A DNA stretch of 6,071 bases, taken from assembly GCA_017633195.1 (NCBI GenBank), contig JAGBPV010000049.1:1-6071 (forward strand), given 5' to 3'. The stretch comes from a bacterium (lineage in GTDB: Bacteria > Bacillota_I > Bacilli_A > Mycoplasmatales > Mycoplasmoidaceae). The position numbers and the translations under genes were made by a program. The notes under the pieces were generated by a model, which saw only the letters and a program-made list of their open reading frames with translations, searched no databases and was not told where the DNA came from. Position 1 is the first letter of the stretch, and each line of letters begins with the position of its first letter. This document shows positions 1 to 6,071 of the stretch, one piece after another.

Positions 1-7
1 TTAAAAT

Positions 8-1816
8 TTAATTATTTTTAAAATTATTACCATAATATTTAAAATATTGGTCAAGATCATTTTTCATATATGTTGTTAATAAACTAACAATATTTCAACT
101 AGTTTTTAGATTTGTATTTGATGTTTTGGTATTAGTAGTATTAGAAGGTGCTTTTTTCAAACCAACTACATCTCAATATTTTGAACCTTGTTTTGTATAA
201 ACATAATTTTCTGTGTTTTTTGGAAATTCAATATAGATAGCATCACTAATTGCACCTGTTTGATTTTCACAATCTCTAGTTGATGTTTTATTTAATCCTT
301 CTCCAAAGTCAAGATCATACCCATAAAATAAAATGTTATTAGCATTAATTGGTGTCATACTATTATCTGTTTGTTTACCAAGACTGCAATCTTGTGGATT
401 TGAAAATAAACCATTTACAACTTCTTTAAAAATATATGGTTGCACAAATTGGTCTGCAGTATAATTACAAACTCCATTATAAATTGTTATTGGATTAGTA
501 ATAATATCTGATAGTTGTTCACAAACAATTTTATCTAATGCATTAATTTCTTTTGAAGATGGAGTAGCAAAATTTGTTACTGTATAATCTACTGAACCAG
601 TTGTATTTTTTAATGGTGTATTATTACAACTAATAGTTACATCAGTTAATTTACCTTTAGTATAATTATCATATGAATCAGTTTGAGGAATAGTTACAGT
701 TAAACTTTGCATTATTTCAGAAGTTGTGAATACAATATTATTAACTAAAATTTCTTTGCCAATTTCATCTTCAATGACTTCATTAATTGCATTTAATAAA
801 GTTTCATGATTTTGTGCCATTAAACTTTGTTCTACATTTAAACTATACTTGTTTAGTGCAATTGGATCTTTAATTAACAATTCTAATTTACTTATAATAC
901 CTGAAAGATTCTTATTGATTATTTCTATATTGGTATTTTTTTCAAAAGGTTCAACAATAAAATCTTTTGAATTTGCAGTATTAGATAAATCAATTCCATT
1001 ATATTGCAAAGTAACATCATGCATTGTTCCATTTTCTTCATCAGACATTGTCACAGTTTGAGGTAATGTAATACTAATTCCATTCACTATTTCTTGTGCT
1101 GAATATACTATATTATTAAAAATAAATGATTTATTAGAAGCATTTATTTGGTTTAAAACGCCATCTTTAATAGCATTTTTTAGTGTTTGTTGATTACTTG
1201 AATCTAATAAGTTAGAACTTGGAGTAATGTTTTCAAATCCATTAATATTAATAATTTGATTCAATAATGAATCAAGTTCACTAGCAATATTTTGATTAGT
1301 TTGTACATTTGATACATTAGGATTTGGCTTTGAAAAACCAATTACTGTATATGAAGTTGAATTAGTTGGTTTAATTTCAACTTCATTTTCTGCAGTTCCA
1401 TATTTTAAAATAACTCCTTCAATTTCTCCATTTAGATATTGTGTGTAAGTTATATTGTTAGGTAATTGAATTGAAATGTATTTAAAAACTTCTAAACCTG
1501 AATAAATATTTTCATTAATACTAAATTTTTTATTATCCAAATCACTTTTAATAGTTTGTAAAATCAAATATTTAATTTCAGATTGATTATTTGCTAATAA
1601 TGCTTCATTTGCTGTTAAATTAGACTGAATTTTAATTGGATTATTAATATAACCTGCAATTTGATTTGCAATCTTTGTATTTTGTTGTTTATTGTTATTT
1701 AAATTATCATTATTGTTATTTATTGCATAAGCAATTACTCCAACAATTGCACCAGTAACTGCTAAAATACCAATTCCTACTAAAGCTAAAACAAATTTTA
1801 ATTTTCTTTTTTTCAT
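8..1816 (-). CDS. Four-repeat exported or membrane-anchored surface protein, function unknown
   Basis: Reading TGA as Trp (residues 548 and 574), the frame runs to TAA at 8-10 and gives 602 residues; in the standard code it would stop falsely after residue 547. The N-terminus is a basic stretch (KKRKLK) followed by a hydrophobic segment at residues 8-31 ending AYA, which is either a signal peptide or a membrane anchor. No lipobox Cys follows, so it is not an obvious lipoprotein. An Asn-rich linker (33-47) leads into four degenerate tandem repeats (about 49-164, 177-293, 303-419, 424-556), then a Thr/Asn/Ser linker (557-573) and a short tail ending in Asn/Lys. The start is fixed by a perfect AAGGAG six bases before ATG. 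Everything after the hydrophobic segment is probably outside the cell. I do not recognise the family. The architecture resembles repeat-built mycoplasma surface antigens or adhesins, which is inference only. Confidence 0.85.
149..547 (-). repeat. Surface-protein repeat unit 4, expanded and cysteine-bearing (residues 424-556)
   Basis: Fourth and most divergent module, about 15 residues longer than the others. The frame of landmarks remains: TNPITI, NANNILFYGYDL, IYIEFPK at 527-533 and the closing YWDVVGLKK at 547-555. Extra material lies around 472-490 and 505-522. Four cysteines (432, 450, 477, 516) occur here and none in units 1 or 2. The ending is recovered only when the TGA at 173-175 is read as Trp. 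Confidence 0.5.
560..910 (-). repeat. Surface-protein repeat unit 3 (residues 303-419)
   Basis: Third module. Landmarks are KDPIAL, ETLLNAI, VNNIVFTTSEI, LTVTIPQ at 372-378, YTKGKLTDVTI, and the closing DYTVTNFATP at 410-419. It carries one Cys (397) after the DVTI strand, which units 1 and 2 lack. Confidence 0.65.
938..1288 (-). repeat. Surface-protein repeat unit 2 (residues 177-293)
   Basis: Second module, with the same landmarks in the same order: QQTLKNAI, then FNNIVYSAQEI, ISITLPQ at 247-253, an acidic turn with ENG, DVTLQY, and the closing DFIVEPFEK at 285-293. It is clearest against unit 3, which shares NNIV, an EI helix end, a [VI]T[LI]PQ strand and DVT. Confidence 0.65.
1325..1672 (-). 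repeat. Surface-protein repeat unit 1 (residues 49-164)
   Basis: First of four related protein modules. Landmarks are NNPIKI near its start, NIYSGLEVF in the middle, the strand ISIQLP at 114-119, YLNGEI shortly after, and the closing YTVIGFSKP at 156-164. The similarity to the other units is at protein level; the DNA has diverged too far to be a simple nucleotide repeat. Confidence 0.65.
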
Positions 1817-1822
1817 GTTTTA

Positions 1823-1828
1823 CTCCTT
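1823..1828 (-). promoter_or_regulatory. Strong Shine-Dalgarno site of the surface-protein gene
   Basis: The minus strand reads AAGGAG, then six bases (TAAAAC), then ATG. This is the strongest ribosome site in the window and fixes the start. Further upstream in the 131-base gap after aspS, a TATACT on the minus strand (1893-1898) could be a -10 box, but no convincing -35 partner lies 16-18 bases before it, so independent transcription is possible but not shown. Confidence 0.7.
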
Positions 1829-1947
1829 ATTGTTTGAATTTAATAACTAAGATATTTTCATTTTATTTTTGATGAAATTTATAAAGATAAAAAGTATAAG
1901 TTAAGTATTAAAAATGAAACTGAAGAATAACTTCTAATGTTTTTATT

Positions 1948-3687
1948 TTAGTATTTTAATGTTTTAATATGATATTTTTTTAATTCTTGTTCATTGACAT
2001 CATTTGGTGCATCAAGCATTAAATCAACACCAATTGAATTTTTTGGAAAAGCAATTACATCACGAATAGATTCAGCATTTAATAATAACATTATTAATCT
2101 ATCTAATCCTAATGCAATTCCACCATGTGGAGGAACACCATAATTAAATGCTTCTAATAAAAAACCAAATTTTTGATTAATTTCAACTTCATTCATTCCC
2201 AATGCTTTAAATAATCTGTGTTGAATATTTTTATCATGAATTCTAATACTTCCTCCCCCAATTTCAAAACCATTTAATACCAAATCATAAGCATCAGCTT
2301 TAGCATTTTTTAAATCTTTATCAAAATTATTTAGATTTTGTTTAGCTGGCATTGTAAAAGGGTGATGTGCTGCCACATATCTTTGTGCTTCTTCACCATA
2401 TTCAAATAAATTAAAATCAGTTACTCAAACAAACTTAAAGTCTTTAGGATTTACCATGTTAAAAGTTCTTAATGCTTGAAATCTTACATTACCCATTGCT
2501 TTTTTTGCAATCGTTGTTTCTGCATTAATCATCAATATTAATCCATTGTTAAAATGATTATCTTTTAATAATTCATTTAATGCTTCTTCATTAATTTTTT
2601 TAGCAATAATATTATTCTTTATTAAAAGATTGTTTTTAATTTCTAGTCAAACTAATCCTAAAGCACCTTTATCCTTTGCTAGTTTTGTCAAAAGTTCAAT
2701 ATCTTCAGTTTTAGGTTGAGCATCTTTAAAAAAACATGCTTGTAAACTAGTTTTATTTGATGTTTGTAATACTTTTACATCACTATTTATGAAATATTTA
2801 CTTACATCAATAATCTTATTTTTAATTCTTAAATCAGGTTTATCAGATCCATAATCATTAATTGCATCATCATATTTAATATGTTCAAATTTTTGTTCAC
2901 TTAAATTAATAAGTGGTTTTAGTACATAATGTAACATGCTTTCAGTTAAATTAATAATATCTTCTTGACAAACAAAAGACATTTCCATATCTAATTGAGT
3001 AAATTCAGGCTGACGATCTAATCGCATATCTTCATCTCTAAAACATTTAGCAATTTGAAAATATCTTTGCATTCCTGCTAACATTAATAATTGTTTATAA
3101 ATTTGAGGAGATTGATCTAAAGTATAAAAAGTTCCAGGTTTTTTTCTAAAAGGAATTAAAAAACCATTTGCTCCTTCTGGTGTAATTTTCGTTAAATTAG
3201 GAGTTTCAATTTGCACAAATTCATGTTCAATTAAATATTTAGTGAAGTTAAAAATTAAATCACTTCGAAACTTCAACATCTTTTGCATGTTTGGTCTTCT
3301 TAAGTCTAAATATTTGTACTTTAATCTAATATCTTCATTAGCATCAGTAACTTCAGCAATGATTAAAGGACTTTCTTTACTTGGAATATTATAAATTTCA
3401 TAATCTTTTAAAATTAATTCATATTTTCCTGTTTTTAATTCAGGATTAATATCTTTTCTTTCTACTAGTTTTCCACTAAAACTAACAACACTTTCTTTTG
3501 GTAAATGTAAGATTTTGTCAAAATCTTTAAAATCTTTGTTTACTATAACTTGTAATAAATCATATCGATCATATAAATCAATAAAAATTAATGATCCAAG
3601 TTTTCTGATTTTTCTGATTCATCCTTTGACATTAATTTCTTGATTTAAATCTTTTTCATTAATATTGCTAATTAAAGTTCTTTGCAT
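1948..3687 (-). CDS. aspS: Aspartyl-tRNA synthetase (AspRS), bacterial type
   Basis: This cytoplasmic class II synthetase charges tRNA-Asp with aspartate using ATP. It has 579 residues, the normal bacterial length, once three TGA codons are read as Trp (23, 347, 421). An OB-fold anticodon-binding domain occupies roughly 1-110, with VKGWIRKIR at 20-28. Motif 1 includes the Pro in IETPNL near 160-165. The catalytic signatures are TPEGA (169-173), DQSPQIYKQ (191-199), motif 2 FRDED with RQPEFTQLD (216-233), the bacterial GAD insertion (about 285-410, including ALGLVWLEIK), HHPFT (441-445), [10 protein letters not shown] (475-484) and motif 3 GIALGLDR (523-530). The start is the ATG at 3687, with GAGG 12 bases upstream. 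It lies 17 bases after the stop of the small upstream gene, so the two are probably one operon. One oddity is ANGF where the usual motif continues ARDY or ARDF after TPEG. Confidence 0.97.
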
Positions 3688-3704
3688 AATTTTTTATATC
3701 CTCA

Positions 3705-4073
3705 TTACATGTATTTTATTCTTTTTAAATAAGTACCAATAATTTCAAAATCTTTAGCTTGATTAATCTTTATATCAGTTAAATAGTTTAAAAATAATAC
3801 TAATTCTAAAATTTTATCTTGTTCATTTATGATTTCATTTTCATTAATATATAGATTAATTTGCATTAATAAATTATTGATAAATGCTTGTTTGTTTGTT
3901 TTATTTAAATGATCAATTTTAATCATTAAATTTAAAGTATCTTTTGTGTTATATTTAAAAATTAACACATCATAATTAAAGTAAGGTAAAATTTCAAAAC
4001 TAATTTGATAATCTAAATAAGCTTTTATTTTGCTAATAGTATAATTAATGAAATCTAAAATATTTTTGGTCAT
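3705..4073 (-). CDS. Hypothetical protein, 122 residues, upstream of aspS
   Basis: I do not recognise this protein. It has 122 residues, no Cys and no Trp, no signal peptide and no clear membrane segment. Its composition is rich in Ile, Leu, Asn and Lys, typical of a small soluble protein of an AT-rich mollicute. The pattern suggests an amphipathic N-terminal helix (about 1-25), a few strands (25-55, with ISFEILPYF and DVLIFKY) and helices to the end. It is likely to be a real gene: AAGG sits seven bases before the ATG, it fills its interval exactly, no TGA interrupts it, and it ends TAA 17 bases before aspS with the aspS ribosome site directly after the stop. The spacing implies co-transcription and perhaps translational coupling with aspS. 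Its function is unknown. Confidence 0.75.
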   Translation of the reverse strand: MTKNILDFINYTISKIKAYLDYQISFEILPYFNYDVLIFKYNTKDTLNLMIKIDHLNKTNKQAFINNLLMQINLYINENEIINEQDKILELVLFLNYLTDIKINQAKDFEIIGTYLKRIKYM

Positions 4074-4116
4074 AAAATATCCTTATTATTACTAATTAAA
4101 TTAAATATCAATTCTA

Positions 4117-4146
4117 TTAGTTTTTAATATTTATCTTCTTTTTCAT
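4117..4146 (-). other. Possible nine-codon leader ORF before the unknown gene
   Basis: If transcription starts at the minus-strand TATAAT, the leader of about 100 bases is purine-rich and contains ATG followed by eight codons and TAA, giving MKKKINIKN. An A-rich run precedes the ATG but there is no real Shine-Dalgarno sequence. In DNA this AT-rich such a short frame can easily arise by chance. Confidence 0.15.
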
Positions 4147-4183
4147 CTTTTTTTATTAAACTATTATTTCATTAATAAAGCAC

Positions 4184-4195
4184 ATTATATATAAT
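4184..4195. promoter_or_regulatory. Palindromic divergent promoter core (ATTATATATAAT)
   Basis: This 12-bp perfect palindrome contains TATAAT on the plus strand at 4190-4195 (towards mutM, 28 bases before its ATG) and TATAAT on the minus strand at 4184-4189 (towards the unknown gene and aspS, about 110 bases before its ATG). On the minus strand a -35-like TTTATA (4207-4212) lies 17 bases upstream, four of six matches to TTGACA. On the plus strand the -35 position holds TTTCAT, a poor match. Mollicute promoters often have a weak -35. Transcription start sites are inferred, not seen. Confidence 0.5.
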
Positions 4196-4204
4196 TTTAA
4201 TGAA

Positions 4205-4223
4205 TTTATAAAGGTTTATAAAG
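4205..4223 (+). repeat. Tandem 9-base repeat at the mutM ribosome site
   Basis: TTTATAAAG occurs at 4205-4213 and again at 4215-4223, directly abutting the mutM ATG. The first copy plus the following G forms AAAGG, which is placed nine bases before ATG and is the likely ribosome-binding site. The second copy fills the spacer. Confidence 0.6.
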
Positions 4224-5108
4224 ATGCCAGAATTACCAGAAGTTACTACATTTATTAATAATATAAAAAAAGATGTTTTAAACAAAATCATTAATAATGT
4301 AATTGTTTATAATCCTAAAATTTTAAAAAATGCAAATGAAGTGTATTTTACTAATTTTTTTAAAGATGAAGTTATTAATGATATTCAAAGAAAAGGTAAA
4401 TACATTATTTTTTCTTTAAGTCACAATAAGAGTTTTGTCTTACATTTAAGAATGGAAGGAAAGATTATTTTTCATCATCATGATGATAAATTATTAAATA
4501 ATCATAATCTTGTTACTTGATTTTTTGCTGATAATAATGAATTGAGATATTATGATACAAGAATGTTTGGAACGATGCATATTTATGAAGGAGATGCATA
4601 TTTACAAGACAAAAGTTTAAAAAAAGTTGGACTTGAACCTTTTCAAAAAGAATTTAATGCTAAATATTTAATAAATGCAATGAAATCTCATCCTAAAAAA
4701 GCATTAAAAACAATTTTATTAGATCAATCAATTATTGCTGGAATTGGAAATATTTATGCTGATGAAATTTTGTATGCTTGCAAATTAAATCCTACTGCAA
4801 CAATTAGTGAATTAAAAGAAAATGACTATGAAAATCTTGTTAAATATAGTATTAAAATCTTAAAAAATGCAATTGATAATAAAGGAACAACCATTGCTAG
4901 TTATGTAAATGATAGTAAAAATCATACTGGAAATTATCAAAATTATTTAAAAGTACATCAGCAAAAAGATAAACAATGTGTGAGATGTTTAAATAAAATT
5001 AAAAAAACTGTTGTAAATGGTAGAGGAACTTATTATTGTGAAACTTGTCAAGGAAAGATTAAAACTAAAGTTTTAAATAAAAAGAAACAAAATAAGATTA
5101 CAAAATAA
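4224..5108 (+). CDS. mutM: Formamidopyrimidine-DNA glycosylase (Fpg/MutM)
   Basis: This base-excision repair enzyme removes 8-oxoguanine and ring-opened purines and nicks the resulting abasic site. It has 294 residues when TGA at 4518-4520 is read as Trp 99. The N-terminus PELPEV supplies the catalytic Pro (residue 2) and Glu 3. Lys 59 in KGKYIIF matches the conserved catalytic-site lysine. Met 77, Arg 113 and Phe 115 (in DTRMFG) match the residues that fill the gap left by the flipped base. The helix-two-turn-helix is LLDQ...GIGNIYADE (165-181). The C-terminal zinc finger has Cys 252, 255, 272 and 275 with Arg 267 in GRGTYYC. A Lys-rich tail of about 19 residues follows the finger. The usual VYGR before the finger is VHQQ here. 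It runs divergently from the aspS unit and is followed 86 bases later by dnaB on the same strand. Confidence 0.96.
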
Positions 5109-5194
5109 TTTTTATATGTTAATATTTTCATATTGTAAAATTTGTTTTTAATCAGTTTTAAAATCGAAGTTGAATGTATTTGGATAAGTAAGTT
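5109..5194 (+). other. mutM-dnaB spacer
   Basis: This 86-base AT-rich gap contains a weak bulged hairpin (TATG/CATA extended by TTTTA/TAAAA, about 5112-5141) and no GC-rich stem with a T-run, so there is no convincing terminator. No good promoter with both boxes is visible either. Read-through from mutM into dnaB is the simplest reading. Confidence 0.35.
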
Positions 5195-6071
5195 ATGACA
5201 AAAATAAAAGCAGTAGATCTATATAAAATTATTTTTAATAATTTAAACTTTATTAATGAAATTAGTTTAACTCATTTGTATTTACCATTAATTGGTGCAA
5301 AAGCATATAAATTATATTTATGATTAAGAAGTGAATTACTTTTAGGAATTAATAGTACTGATAGTTTTGAACAAAATCATAATCGAATTTTAAATTACTT
5401 AAAACTTGATATTAATGAATTTAATGAATTAAAACAAATCTTAGAAGAATATGGATTATTAAAAACATATTATGATGATGTAAATAATCATTACTTATAT
5501 TTTTTGCAAAAACCATTAGAAATTGATGAATTTAAAAATAATTTGGTTTTTATAAATAAGTTAATTAAAGCAATTGGTAAAGAAGAATATGAAAAAACTA
5601 TCATGTTTTTAAAACCAGTTGTGCTTGATGGAATTTATGAAAATATTAGTCATGAATTGTTTTTATATGATGAAAACAAAGAAGAAAATGAATTAAATGA
5701 TTCTCATATTTACTTATTTGATTTCAACAAATTATTTAGTGATTTAATTAAAGATAATGTCATTTTGGATTTAAATGATGATGAACATAATTTAATAGAA
5801 ACTTACTTTAAATCAAAACAATTTTCATATTTAGATATTTTGAATGCAACTAAAAATTCTTTAAAAATAGTACAAAACAAAACTGGATTATATGGATTAA
5901 ATATTTCCTTATTTCAAAATTTCATGAAGAATTTAAACTTAAATTATGATTCTAAAAAACAATTAGAAGTTATAGAAGCATCAAATAATACTAAAGAAAT
6001 TAGTAGTAATCAAAATAATTTAAGAAATATTGAATTATTTAAAAACTTTGATTTTGATGAAAAATCAAAAA
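5195..6071 (+). CDS. dnaB: DnaB-type replication initiation and membrane attachment protein (N-terminal part, cut by window edge)
   Basis: This looks like the Firmicutes DnaB, a primosome protein that works with DnaD and DnaI to load the replicative helicase at the origin; it is unrelated to the E. coli DnaB helicase. The first 292 residues are present and the frame is open at the right edge. LTHLYLPLIGAKAYKLYLWL (25-44) matches the family's LYQPLIG..A..LY helix, with Trp 43 encoded by TGA at 5321-5323. GLLKTY (87-92) and YLYFLQKPLEIDEF (100-113) match the winged-helix wing and the following family segment. The later part is acidic and helical, with an Asn/Ser-rich stretch near 262-282 that looks like a linker; the C-terminal DnaD-like domain is not complete here. 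The start is decided by an in-frame TAA at 5189-5191, two codons before ATG; GGA ten bases upstream is a modest ribosome site. It is probably co-transcribed with mutM. Confidence 0.8.

Noticed and set aside
849..1061. Open frame of 70 codons on the plus strand
   Set aside because: It lies antisense inside the surface-protein gene, has no ribosome site, and follows the composition of the complementary coding strand.
1682..1720. Asn-rich linker coding region as a variable short tandem repeat
   Set aside because: The Asn codons are interrupted by Asp, Leu, Lys and Gln codons, and there is no uniform repeat unit at the DNA level.
1807..1813. Seven-base A tract (minus strand) in codons 2-4 of the surface-protein gene as a phase-variation switch
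   Set aside because: Seven bases is short for a slippage switch, and equal tracts occur elsewhere in this AT-rich window. The reading frame is intact.
1922..1934. Hairpin GAAG-AATAA-CTTC after aspS as a terminator
   Set aside because: The stem is only four pairs with no following T-run on the minus strand, too weak to call.
1948..3288. aspS appearing as separate fragments, as in a pseudogene
   Set aside because: The breaks are single in-frame TGA codons. Reading them as Trp restores a full-length enzyme with all catalytic motifs, and mutM and dnaB show the same behaviour.
4083..4111. Minus-strand TTGATA, 17-base spacer, TAATAA as the promoter of the unknown gene
   Set aside because: The spacing is ideal, but the -10 box overlaps the Shine-Dalgarno AAGG and would place the start about three bases before ATG. 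The upstream TATAAT keeps the ribosome site and is the better candidate.
1..6071. CRISPR arrays, insertion sequences, tRNA or rRNA genes, toxin-antitoxin or phage genes
   Set aside because: I saw no regularly spaced repeats, transposase-like frames, terminal inverted repeats, or GC-richer structured segments. Coding regions fill nearly the whole window.

Overview
This window is AT-rich DNA from a mollicute (Mycoplasma/Mesoplasma/Spiroplasma-type bacterium) that reads UGA as tryptophan (genetic code 4). The evidence is internal. aspS, mutM and a dnaB-type gene are intact only if in-frame TGA codons are read through, and several of those codons fall where the families have Trp or another aromatic residue. 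All seven Trp codons found in the window are TGA, and none is TGG. I do not assign a genus.

Layout, left to right. Positions 8-1816 (minus) encode a 602-residue exported or membrane-anchored protein built from four degenerate tandem repeats of about 115-130 residues. I could not place it in a named family. Positions 1948-3687 (minus) encode a complete 579-residue aspartyl-tRNA synthetase, interrupted by three TGA (Trp) codons. Positions 3705-4073 (minus) encode a 122-residue protein of unknown function, 17 bases upstream of aspS and very probably co-transcribed with it. Positions 4074-4223 form a divergent intergenic region whose centre is a perfect 12-bp palindrome giving a TATAAT box on each strand. 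Positions 4224-5108 (plus) encode formamidopyrimidine-DNA glycosylase (MutM/Fpg). From 5195 to the right edge (plus) lies the N-terminal 292 residues of a Firmicutes-type DnaB, the replication initiation and membrane attachment protein.

Functionally, the window combines translation (aspS), DNA repair (mutM), replication initiation (dnaB) and a cell-surface protein. Two transcription units diverge from about position 4190: unknown gene-aspS to the left, possibly continuing into the surface-protein gene, and mutM-dnaB to the right. No RNA genes, insertion sequences, CRISPR arrays or phage genes are visible, and no gene-free stretch exceeds 151 bases. The least explained items are the four-repeat surface protein and the small gene ahead of aspS. 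I found no evidence of a new multi-gene system.
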